Of a DNA stretch of 64,000 nucleotides, positions 43,594 to 53,908 are shown piece by piece. The notes beneath the pieces were generated by a model. It was not told the origin of the DNA. It did not search any database and saw nothing but the letters and a program-made list of their open reading frames with translations. The stretch comes from Zygnema cylindricum (Eukaryota > Streptophyta > Zygnematophyceae > Zygnematales > Zygnemataceae): assembly GCA_037447655.1 (NCBI GenBank), contig JBBHKE010002658.1:54258-118257 (forward strand). Reading direction: 5' to 3'. Position 1 is the stretch's first letter. Each line of letters begins with the position of its first letter. The position numbers were made by a program, and so were the translations under genes.

Positions 43594-44050
43594 CATAGTT
43601 CAAAAGTAGGCGTTTTTTGGTAGGCCTTTTGTAGGCCGCCTTTAGCGTAAGTTGTGTTACTGGCTTTCCATGTGATCTTCTTAGATCGCTACTTTCATCA
43701 GCGACCGTCCGATCGTCCGAATCTGACGATAGTCCTATCGTAAGTTGTGTTATGGGCTTTTCATGTGATCTTCTTAGATCGTTACTTTCATCAACGACCG
43801 TCAGATCGTCCAAATCTGACGGTTTAAATAAAAAGTCGCTCAAAACTCACAGAAAAAGATTTTTTTGTCCGATTTTTTTTTCAAATTTAGACATGACGTT
43901 TAATTCTCTATCGATCCATGTGCAACTCAACCCTGTTACTATTTTATTTCATTTTGCGGCCAATACAATATGGGTCTTAAGGCCATATTGTATGTTTTGC
44001 ATACAATAGGCATATTGTATGGGCGTACGGTCACCTACTTTTGAACTATG
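43594..44050. mobile_element. small transposon nested in MITE 4
   Basis: Terminal inverted repeats CATAGTTCAAAAGTAGG/CCTACTTTTGAACTATG (17 bp, perfect) with a perfect 8-bp TSD TTGCGCAC (43586-43593, 44051-44058). The 8-bp TSD suggests hAT, though the terminus CATAG does not fit the YARNG rule. Contains a 93-bp direct repeat and no transposase. Confidence 0.85.
43647..43835. repeat. 93-bp tandem repeat, two units
   Basis: The unit GTAAGTTGTGTTA... through the TCTGACG block occurs at 43647 and 43740 with about 10 differences. It is wholly inside the nested transposon. Confidence 0.75.
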
Positions 44051-44364
44051 TTGCGCACACATGTGAATGTGCACTGGAAGAAAGAGACGAAAACTCGTCG
44101 AAAGAAATCACGTTCTCATATGTTCGTCCGTCGACCGTGTGAACAGCGCGACGGCGTTTGAATTGTCTGATTTTGTCTGTCTACACATATTACTGTAGAC
44201 ATCGAAAGGGCGGGTATTTATTAACCAGGACAACCCAAATTACAGTTAGGGATTAATTCATATATATTTTTTTTCAAAAAAATTATTATCCCGATTAGTG
44301 TTAATAACACTAATTTTTTGTTTACGCTATTTATTCCTTTACTCTAATAGCGATTGACGGTGTA

Positions 44365-44632
44365 GCATACGACCTCAAACGTCACAAGGACGGTCACGTC
44401 ACGTGGCACGAGATCAGGCGGGCATCTGCAATATAGGGTTGCGATGTAATCATATAACGTACTGTACTTCATAGAAAGCCGATAGTGGAAGTCTATACGA
44501 TCCCTCAAACCGTACAGTTCTTTCAAATCATTACCGTTAGTAAAAAATCCAAAGTACCTACTATTTTAGCCTGACGTCACTCAGTCATTCTCCAACCTAA
44601 AAGTGATACGGAATAGCGGTTGTTTGCTACAG
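44365..44632. other. unique segment between MITEs 4 and 5
   Basis: A minus-strand frame (44344-44526) reads to the edge of MITE 4 and ends inside its terminus. No domain recognised. Confidence 0.3.
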
Positions 44633-45137
44633 TACACCTCGAATCGTAATTAGAGTAAATTACTCTAATTCGGTCGCTCGAAATTTCGACTCTATCACAT
44701 CAAATAGAGTAAATGATTCTAATTTTTTCATTATGCTATTTCAGGTAAGGCTTAATTAACGTTTTTAATTCTAATATATGTTCGTTTTAAATAGTGTGGA
44801 GTAAAGACGACGTCCGACCGTGCAAAATTGTACTTTTAGAAGTAAAAAAGTACAAATAATGATTTAATACAGGCCATTATCATGTAACTGCGTTTTAACA
44901 TACCGCGTAGTTCAAACGTCATAGTGACGATAAACTGTACGTTTTCTCAGATTCTGTACAAATACCTTATTTACAGTAGAGGATATTAGCTTGCCAAATT
45001 AGAGTACACCGCATAAATTAGAGTAAATTCCTTTTTGAAACAGTTCTATCACATAAATTAGAGTAAATTACTCTAATTATTTTTTTCTCTTTTTTTACTC
45101 TAATTTTTTCATTACTCTAATTACGATGCGCGGTGTA
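44633..45137. mobile_element. Tc1/mariner-like MITE 5 (long form)
   Basis: 505 bp with TA ends. Termini CACCTCGAATCGTAATTAG and CTAATTACGATGCGCGGTG are more diverged. The interior repeats AGAGTAAATTACTCTAATT-like palindromes. Confidence 0.78.
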
Positions 45138-45384
45138 CAGTCAGAGGTCGCAAAAGTCAAAATTATACATAACCAAAACCGACCGTTTTTTTTTTCAAAA
45201 TCTGAGTAACCGACGCCCGACCGGGTTATGTTACGCTCCAAAATTGTTAACCGTTAACCGACCGGCGTTTACGAAAAATAAAAGTTAACCGAAACTCGAC
45301 TTCTCGCAACTAACCGTGACCGCCCGTAACCGAAAAAGTACAAAATTATCTAATGTACGACGTATGAATAAGCCAATAATTACG

Positions 45385-45842
45385 ATTTGTCGCATACCCT
45401 TAGATTTGCGAAATTAATAGTGTTTACTAACGGGTCAGATTTGCGACGCTTTATCGCATTCCTTAAGATTTGCAAAATGAATAGTGTACTACACCGTGAA
45501 TCGTTATTAGCCTTATGTACTCTATATCGGCACCCCAAAAATTTGACATAGATACCTTAAATAGAACAAATTACACTATTTAAGGACATGGACCATAATC
45601 TGCCACGTCTCTTGACACTAAATTTGAATGAATGACGCTATTTTTTTCTTTACTCTAATCATTTCTATAGTCTAATAACGATTCGCGGTGTAACGTGTCA
45701 GATTTGCGACACTTTGTCGCGTTCCCTAAGATTGCGAAATGAATAGTGTCACTACCGTGTCAAATTTGCGACACTTTGTCGCGTTCTCTAAGATTTGCGA
45801 AAAAAATAGTGTAACTATCGTGTTAGATTTGCGACGCTAATC
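45385..45842. repeat. 62-63-bp tandem array split by MITE 6
   Basis: Units headed GTGTCAGATTTGCGACAC start at 45432, 45695, 45757 and 45820, with a partial unit before. Removing MITE 6 (201 bp net) makes the 45432-45695 distance 62, the same period. So the MITE inserted into an existing array. Confidence 0.8.
45490..45692. mobile_element. Tc1/mariner-like MITE 6 (short form)
   Basis: 203 bp with TA ends, termini CACCGTGAATCGTTATTAG and CTAATAACGATTCGCGGTG. Sits in the tandem array. Confidence 0.83.
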
Positions 45843-46357
45843 ATGATGTCACGTACTTCCACGATACCAAAGAGTACAAAGTACAATAACGTTGGATTGT
45901 ATGGACAATACAAATTTTTCATATTTTTTGGTTTTTTGGTTGACCGACCGTAACCGACCGTTTTTTTTTTCTGGTAAATCAACCAACCGCAACTGCCCGG
46001 CCCTAAAAATTGGCAACCGAATCCGTTTCGAATCCGGCGCGAGCGGTCGGTTTACGGTCGGTCACGGTTTTGGTTGACTGTTTGCGACCTCTGTTACAGT
46101 TATTCGGCCGAACAAATTTCCTAGCTCCTAACTTCTGTGGGAAAGTCCTATTTGAAAACTGTTCATAGGTAATATCGGCTTCTACACGATACCGAAGCGC
46201 CACGCTCATGGAACCGAAGATATTTCATGACAGACGGCCGTTCAAAGAAGAATCACCGAAATTTTTTCGTCATTCAGGGCGGGACAGTCAACTGTACGAT
46301 TTCGTATCGCCACATTCTGGTATCCGATTATTCGGAGCACCGATGAGAAGCGTACAG

Positions 46358-46568
46358 TACACCGCGAATTGCTGTTAGTGTTAACGAAAATTTTTAATGT
46401 CAAAAAACTAGTGTGATTAACGCTTATTGGGAATTTGGGGATTTTCAAAAAAATCAGTCACTCTAATTTGTTTTTTAGGGGTTATTTTATCACTCTATTT
46501 AAGAATTTGGGTAAAAAATTATGGGCGCCAAATTGGCGTGATTAACGCTAATAGCGATTCGTGGTGTA
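46358..46568. mobile_element. Tc1/mariner-like MITE 7 (short form)
   Basis: 211 bp with TA ends, termini CACCGCGAATTGCTGTTAG and CTAATAGCGATTCGTGGTG. Confidence 0.83.
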
Positions 46569-46805
46569 GTTGAAAGATTTGATTGTGGTATATATTACAG
46601 TTGGACGCTCGATATAATCTGAAACTGTATCGTACAATATGAGCATTTGCACGTAGAAAAAATTTGTACAATTTCCGCTCAATACGAGGGTAAACCGTCG
46701 CAAATGCAACCCTAAGATCGCTCCTTTACCCGTTTTCGTTGCGGATAAAGTTTTGTAATTTACCGTGTTCCGACGTCAATCAACCATATGTTTGTTAAAA
46801 TGTTT

Positions 46806-47322
46806 TTATTAGTGTTGTGTATGGGCAAGAAACTTATCGCAATGGAACAGATACCGATAGTTATCGGTTATCGAAAAATGAGGGGTCCCGATATATCACT
46901 CCGAGACAAACAAATTCCTTACCGGCGATAAGTTAAAAAAAATATAGTACGCTATGTAATAGTAATTTATAATATATTGTATTATATTTTGACTGTATAG
47001 TACGTTATGTAATAGTACATTATAATATATTGTATTATTTTTTTGATTGTATATAGCGTGGCATGCCACGTATGACAATCTAATCCGTACTGTGTATAAC
47101 GGGAGTTTAGTACGGACAACTATACGTATAACTATCTGAAGATACCGTACAATTGTCGTCGATAGTTATCGATACTGATGTTATCGCAATATCGAATCGG
47201 TTATATATGGCGATAACACAGGTACCGATATATATATTGCCAATATAACGTTTACCGGTGAGCCAAAAAAATGGACATACCCGTTATCGACAAAACCCTA
47301 CCGATAGAGAACCCTAATTGTC
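46806..47322. mobile_element. possible decayed hAT-like element
   Basis: Left end TTAGTGTTGTGTATGGGC and the inverse of the right end (TTAGGGTTCTCTATCGG) are partly similar, and the interior has the same TATCGATA-type palindromes as the hAT MITEs. No TSD found, so support is weak. TA-rich repeats at 46944-47050 lie inside. Confidence 0.25.
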
Positions 47323-49020
47323 AACAATTTTGACGCTTGTCGAAACAGGTGACGCACAAACAATTCAAAATTATCGCACTTCCTCCCCCTCATAAAATAT
47401 AATTGTGAACTTACGTTTGTACATTTAACGATTGTTGCTCCAAAATTGTATGATCGAACATAATTTTTAGCTTGTACATTTGTACTTATCATTCAAAGAA
47501 CATGTACACCCTATACTTATATAACATTTGACCTATAATAGTAATTTATTATAAAAATAAATAACATTTTTTTTGTGTGTTTTACTACTTGGAGGGCTTT
47601 AATATGCTAGTCCAACAATTAAGTGATCCAACTAATATTTTTCAAATGAACGACTTCCTTCTCATGTATGCCATTGACTCCAATTTATATATCTTCGTTT
47701 TCACGATTGCAAATTTAATATTCTTTAACATTTACAAGGCCGACGGAACCTTGGACAAGACACCTAAAAAGTTGGTAACCTATCTCTTCAACATTTGACC
47801 CTCGTTATTTACTTGGGGATATTCCTATTCGTGCCCCCATTATATGTTGTATCTAACATGTTTGTCACCATTTTCAATGGTTTTTTTTAAACGAACATGT
47901 TAGTTTTATTCCAAGTGGTGATGCCCTTCTTTTCTCCACACTTTTAGGGGAAGATAATTTAGTATATTAAATTGTTGCTAAAATGGTTACCATAGGAACT
48001 TTGTAATAAAAATGTGTTGCTCCAACGCAACCTATGTTTCTCAAGGATTTTCGTCAAGATATAACTTGAGTACAGTATTGGAAAGGATCCGTTGTACTTA
48101 CTTTATTGGTTGATCATTATGCTTCTCCGCCTTTTTTCTCAAGCTTCACCCTTGTGACTTCAATATTTATTGGCAATGCCTTGTGGTAATATACTGACCT
48201 AACGTTTTCGAGTTTTATGTGAGCGCTAAAATTTATTTTAGTTTTATATCAGTCTTTTATTTTTGAGTTTTTCACGTTCACTAAATATATATAATCTACG
48301 ATTTGATGATTTCATACGGTGAATTTGAACTTAACAATTCACTTAAACCTATGTATATTTGGTGTAAGATAATGTTAATTTACGTTTAGTTATTCGTAAG
48401 ACATAATTAGTAGTCTTAGATGAAATTGGTTTTTGTTGTTCTATAACCACCGTTTTAGGAGGAGAACCAGCAGTTGTAGTGGAATTAGACATGAAAAACA
48501 ACAGAAACTATCAAGCACCTACTGAACAACCAACTTTCAGCTGACACAAAATATGACTCAAAGGGCCAATATACCTCAAAGTTGCCACAGTGATATGCAA
48601 CACAGTAAACTGACAATTCCCAAAATTGCAGCCCTAATGACCTAATAAACCATAAGATGTGAGGTCTGGAAGTTTCCCATAAAATGCCCTTAAAATATAT
48701 TAATCCCAAAACTGGATTATTCAAAATTGGCTAAGTCCTAAACTATATATTCACAGTGAGAATCTACTGGTCACACATTTATTCGCGTGGACGTACTACA
48801 GTACTATCCTGACTTAGGATAAAGTATACAACCTGTACGTCACTGTACCGTGAGTACTTCCAAATCCTTAATTACTACTTGCCGCTAAATGAACAGTGTA
48901 CCAATATTTATTAATGCACTAAAACTGAACTATTTGTTTTTCAGATATTCACAAATATTGTCCGTACAATTTATGTTGCCTATGCTTAGTCAACATCAGT
49001 CACAAAAGTCCACACGAATG
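47323..49020. other. A/T-rich DNA without recognisable gene
   Basis: A small plus-strand frame at 47577-47798 is hydrophobic and lacks motifs. No transposon termini seen. Weak word similarity to 8060-8200 (ACAAACAATT..AAATTAT) may mean a shared old repeat. Confidence 0.35.
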
Positions 49021-49021
49021 T

Positions 49022-49100
49022 TGGTCTAGTGGTACGAACGTCCTGAGTGCGTAAGGCGCACTTAGTCATAGTGTTCCCCATTTCGTTTCGTCCGTCCTAT
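49022..49100 (+). other. tRNA-like A-box, possible SINE head
   Basis: TGGTCTAGTGG at 49022-49032 fits the RNA polymerase III A-box (TRGYNNARNNG). No good B-box at the expected distance, so a tRNA gene is not supported. A decayed tRNA-derived SINE is possible. Confidence 0.2.
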
Positions 49101-49287
49101 CTATTTCTTATCAACGATCTACTTTCGATTTCGTACAATACTCTCCCAAATGTTTGGTTTAGTCTTCATTCGTCCGATTCACCAAAACCCCCGCAGGATT
49201 TACGAGAGGCGCATGTGGGTGTCGGCGCCACTCCAGAATACCTGCATCATATCGAACCGTCGACACGTGTCCTTGTAGAAGTATAGT

Positions 49288-49420
49288 ACACTTTATTGTA
49301 TATCTCCTACTGTCACACTACAAAAGGTAAGTATTACATTTGAATTAGATAAAAATATTCTAAGTCCTTAATCTCTCCTCATTACCTTGTTTACTAAACT
49401 AAAGATTTTATATTTCAACA
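49288..49420 (-). repeat. start of H 3' LTR
   Basis: On the minus strand it begins TGTTGAAATATAAAATC and contains ACAATAAAGT (poly(A)-like signal) about 120 bp in. The far edge is not defined, because no second LTR copy is available for comparison. Confidence 0.5.
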
Positions 49421-49437
49421 CTCCCATAAATCTTTAG

Positions 49438-50842
49438 ACTTAGTCACTCACTCAACCCAATAGCCTCTCTGCAAAACTGCAACTTAGGAGCAAGAATGGT
49501 TTTAGTTAACATGTCAGCTACCATCCTCCCATCTGGTAAATAACACAATTTAATAATTCTCGCAAGAACATTTTCTCTGACAAAATGAAGTCTAATATCC
49601 ATGTGTTTGCTTTTAAAGTGATGGCTAGGGTTAGAGGCAATTGCAATTGTTGCCTGGTTTTCACACTAGATACCTTGATGACCTGTTTGCATATAGCCAA
49701 GTTCTTGCAAAATAGACTTTACCCATAGAAGCTCCTTGAGGGCGGAAGCTCCTGCCATATATTCTGACTCCATTGTAGATTGAGATGTTTTGTAACTTCT
49801 TGCTGCAACAACGAGTTCTATTTCCAATTTTCAGAACAAAACCTGTTGTAGATTTCCAACTTGGCATGTCCCCATAGCTAGGGTCGCTCCACGTCTGTAT
49901 TTTCATTTCTCCTTCTCCGAGTACAAGCTTAAGATATCGAGTTCCTGCAAGATATCTCAAAACCCTTTTTGTTGCTTTCCAGTCTGCCCTCTTAAGATTC
50001 TGCAGACTTCTATTAAGACTCCCACAGTTGCTGCAACATCAGGTCTCGCAGAGTTCATAAAATATATAAGACTTCGAACTACCTTCCTATATGGCTTAGA
50101 AGCTATGAACTCTTCCTCCCTTGACTATAGACTCTCACTAACCATTGTGCCTGCATCTGAGTCACTTCCTTCCAATTTTTGTCTTAATTTCATGGGCGTT
50201 AGTGATCTTTTATATCTTTCATTTCAAATTTTTCAATCATTTTACCTATTGCTTCTTTTTAAGTCAACATAATCAACTTTTTACTCCTTTCTCTTTTTAC
50301 CTGTATACTTAAGATATATTGGCCTCGTTGAGGTCCTTTATCTCAAACGTAGACTTTAAAGCCGTTTTAATGCAGTTTATTGCATCCATTGACTTAATTA
50401 TTAATAATAAGTCATCCACATATACAGCAATGTAAATTATCCCATTCTCCCGTTCTAGAACATAAACAAAATGATATGAGCTAATTTTCTTAAAACCTAG
50501 CCGAGTAAAAAACTCAACTAACCTCAAATTCCATTGTATAACGGCTTGTTTCAGCCCATATAAAGATTTCACTAGTTTACACACTAATTCATCCTTTCTT
50601 TTTTCTATATACATATCAGGTTGTTTCATGTTAATGGTCTATTCTAACTCTCTATGCAAGAAAGCACTTTTAACATCCATTTGATGTATTTCTATATTCT
50701 CTATAGCGACTAGACTTAGCAAAATTCTAACAGTAGGGAATATAACAACAAGAGAAGGTTTTTACAATCAATACCTTCTTTTTGATTATACCCTTTGGCC
50801 ACTGATCTAGCTTTATACCTTTCAATGGTGTTGTCCGCGATC
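49438..50842 (-). pseudogene. H pol 3' part: RT and RNase H relic
   Basis: The RT piece at 50629-50309 carries LVKSLYGLKQA and an intact YVDD box. The RNase H/tail piece at 49960-49661 carries WSDPSYGDM and a degenerate S-T-M-E-like segment. The final block resembles the copia C-terminus (plus-strand complement at 49440-49640). Stops and frameshifts separate the pieces. RT resumes beyond solo LTR G. Confidence 0.85.
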
Positions 50843-50847
50843 AACTT

Positions 50848-51883
50848 TGTAGAAATTAAATGGTTATTTTAGTATTTTCTAGGTCTAAAATGAGAGACAG
50901 AAAAAGAAGCCGAGGCAGTCTGCTTCTAACTCCTCTATTCAGCTCTCACACTTGTCGGAGTCACTGAAAGTTGAAGAGGAAGCTAGAGCCATGGCTGCCT
51001 ATGCTGTTTAAGAGATAGAGAGACAAGTGGTAGATTTTCGTAGATTTACCAAAATATACTTGACGGACCCAGGATTTGATCCTGATACCTGTCGTCCGTC
51101 AAGTCTTAAATAGACGGTAACTTTATTCTATAGTCCATGATCGCTGCTGAGACATATAGGGTTTGACAAACATACAAACTACAAAACGGGAACTAATTCA
51201 TTTAACTGTAACTATAGACGCCGCGCTTGGATACAAGTTTGTTAAAGTACATAGTATGATATGGTTCCAAAACGGAAACCGCGAATTTTGTTTCGACGGT
51301 GAAACAAATATCGTGCCACGTTTTACGACAGTTACGATTAAAACTCGGTTTTGATCGGACGGCCGCGAAGGATGCCGAGATCGCGGAATAGTATTTTGGC
51401 GGTTTTCGGTCACCGCCACATCGATTGACACGTGGCACGACCACATTGGATTACGGCATCTCCGGGGATTACATGAACGAATCCAGATATGACATGTGTC
51501 GACTGGTTGGCCATGTTGTACAATGGCTGTACAAAAAGTACACCGGCACCTGTACCTTTCTATACAACACAATATTTTGATTGGTGCCGTACTTCACTAG
51601 ATATAGTTTTAGAGAGAGATAGGACTTCGGAAAATTTGGTAGATAGGACGCTCTCTCTCTCAGAGCCTTTGTACAAAAGGTAAACTTTGACCCTCTATAA
51701 CTTACTACTCATGGGAGCAAATTCAGAGATTCTTTTTGCTATCGACTCAAGGGAGTCTTGCCTTCACAAGGGTGGAAGTGGTTCGAGTTTTTGTCTTCCA
51801 AGGTGGCAGTTTGGGTCAGGGATATCTTAGAGGCTTCGTGTGAGCTGCTTACTTTAAGGGCCAATAGAGGTCTCAGAGTTGCG
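50848..51883 (+). repeat. solo LTR G inside H
   Basis: A 1036-bp LTR of the A-E lineage with perfect 5-bp TSD AACTT (50843-50847, 51884-51888). The 3' end reads GCG where GCA is expected. It has a perfect 10-bp stem CTTGACGGAC/GTCCGTCAAG (51059-51068, 51094-51103) around AGGAT-TTG-ATCCT, GACACGTGGC near 51428, and the hairpin chain partly decayed. Confidence 0.92.
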
Positions 51884-51888
51884 AACTT

Positions 51889-52840
51889 CACCTTGAAAAC
51901 CCATTTGTTGCTGATGGCTTTTCTGCCCGGAGGAAGATCCACTAGCTCTCATGTCTGTGCCTCCATAATAGCCTTTATTTCATCGTTTGCCGCCTCGATC
52001 TAGTGATTTATCTCAGATGATAAAAAGGCCTCCAGAATTATTAGAGGCTCTTTTTTAGATGCAGAAAAAGCAAAGTGAGAGCCTGCTTGCAGACGACAGC
52101 TTAATCTCCTTCCCCCCAGGAAATTTTGATGCTGAAATTGTCGGCATTCTTTGATGTGACTATCTGGTCCGAGCAGTGTTCTATTCCGGTTTTGACCGGG
52201 TAACAGTTTGTTCTGCTTAAGTTGAAACTTGTGGTGAAGCATCTTGTGAAGTTACCATGGGAACTGTAGGAAGAGGTGTCCCACTTGTTGGTGGAAAGTA
52301 AACTCGTTGTGTATGGTGAAAAATGACATATTCTTGTTTTTCCTTTGCCAGTTGATCTGGCACTTTAAACATGTCAACCGAATCTTGTTCATCTTTAATC
52401 TGGATACTCGTAGAGATAATCACTTTCTATTTCTCAAATAAAAAACTCAATACCCTTTTGCATCATCATCATACCCCATGAAAATCCCTGGTAAGCCCTT
52501 AGCATCCATTTTCGATCTATCCTGTGAAGTATCTAGAATAAAACACTTACTGCCAAAGATCTTAAAGTGACTAACATCAGGTTTTTCTCCTGTCCAAAGC
52601 TCAGAAGGTGTAGTGCTAACGTATCTTGAAGCAATTATGTTTTTAATATAAACAGCACTGTTAAGTGCTTCAACCCAGAATTTCAAATCTAGCCCTTTAT
52701 CTACAAGCATGGATTGAGCACTCTCTGTCGCTGTCCTATTTAATTTTTGAGAAACACCATTCTGTTCTAGTGTATATAGAATTGTAAGAGTGTGACTGAT
52801 ACCTTTTTGAAGGAGAAGTTCTTCCATTTTCTTTGATGTG
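51889..52840 (-). pseudogene. H pol middle: integrase C-terminus to RT start
   Basis: From 52827 down: integrase remnant with QNGVSQKLNR where relatives have QNGVAER, so the catalytic glutamate is changed to glutamine. Then the GEKPDVSHFKIFG and GYDDDAKGY segments, linker frames (52423-52217, 52242-52000), and the RT start with ISNKWVFKVKF at 51942-51889, cut by G. Many stops. Confidence 0.85.
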
Positions 52841-52845
52841 TATTC

Positions 52846-53893
52846 TGTAGAAACTAATGGTTTTATTAGTATTTTCTAGGTCTGAAAAGAAATATAGAAG
52901 TCGAGGCAGTCTATCTCTAACTTCTCTCTCCAACTCTCAAACTTGTCGCAGTCACTGAGAAATTGGAGAGGAAGCTAGAGCCATGGCTACCTTGGCTATC
53001 CTGAGGTTTACGGGAATTTTATATTAGGGTTTATTTATTTAATTAAAAGGTATGTGCCGGCGGCAGGATTTGATCCTTGTACTTTCCGGACGCCAGATAG
53101 GATATAGCCGGTAGCCTTAGCCGTTAAGTCTAGCGGTAGTGTTACGTAGCATATAAATTGATATTTATTTAAATATGTATACGTGCGATAAACCATTTAC
53201 CTGAAATGAATTACGGGATACATAGATCCAGTTATATATAATGTACGACTTACGGTACGGACAAAAATCAGTACCGCGCATTTGTTTCGTAAATGAAACA
53301 AATACCGCGCATGTATTTATTACGGCTACGATTAAAGCCGAATTTAATCGGACGGCCGGGATTAGCGCCGAGATCGCGGAGGAAGATTTCGGCGGTTTGT
53401 GGCCATCGCCACATCGGATGACGCGTGGCGAAATTCCGTTGGATTGTGGAATCTCCGGAGATTATGGCACCGAATCCGGATTTGACATGTGTCGACATTT
53501 TGGCCATGTCGTACAATGTCCGTACATAAAGTACACCGGCAGCTGTACTTTTGCGTACGGAACTCAATTCTGATTGGTTCCGTACATCAGTAGATAGAGT
53601 CTGTGAGAGAGATAGGACTTAGAAAAATTAGAAGATAGGACCCCCTCTCCCAGAGAGCTTTGTACAAAAGGTCAACTTTGACCCTCCATAACTTACTGCT
53701 CAGGGGAGCAAATTCAGAGATTCTTTTTGCTATCGACTCAAGGGAGTCTTGCCTTCATAGGGGTGAAGTTGGTCAGAGTTTTTGTCTGCCAGGGTGGCAG
53801 TTATTTTTGCTTAAACACAAAGGGGTCAGGATTATCCTAGAGGCTTCTTGGAAGCTGTCCACTCTGAGGACTTATGGAGGTCTCAGAGTTTTA
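52846..53893 (+). repeat. 5' LTR of element I
   Basis: 1048 bp, TGTAGAAACT to TTTTA (CA terminus mutated to TA, giving an in-frame stop just before the primer site). A 110-codon open frame at 53241-53573 parallels one in A's LTRs. Confidence 0.92.
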
Positions 53894-53908
53894 GGTTATG
53901 GGCCCACC
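53894..53908 (+). other. primer binding site of I
   Basis: GGTTATGGGCCCACC, perfect; gag ATG at 53898. Confidence 0.85.

Larger units (their letters stand above)
43349..44364. mobile_element. Tc1/mariner-like MITE 4, with nested insert
   Basis: TA-flanked, termini CACCGCCAATCGCTATTAG and CTAATAGCGATTGACGGTG. Only three bases separate it from MITE 3. It is 1016 bp because a 457-bp transposon plus its 8-bp duplication sits inside; without that it is about 551 bp, near the long-form size. Confidence 0.82.
45142..46093. mobile_element. hAT-like non-autonomous element
   Basis: Termini CAGAGGTCGCAAA/TTTGCGACCTCTG form a perfect 13-bp inverted repeat with a YARNG-type start. Both subterminal zones are rich in AACCGACCG words. 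The interior holds a 62-bp tandem array split by MITE 6. Flanks share TACAGT out of register, so the 8-bp TSD is imperfect; MITE 5 begins its own end only four bases away. Confidence 0.65.

Noticed and set aside
45385-45842. CRISPR-like array
   Set aside because: Direct tandem units without unique spacers, in a plant-type genome, inside a transposon.
49022-49100. Functional tRNA gene
   Set aside because: A-box present but no B-box or cloverleaf could be built; listed only as a possible SINE head.
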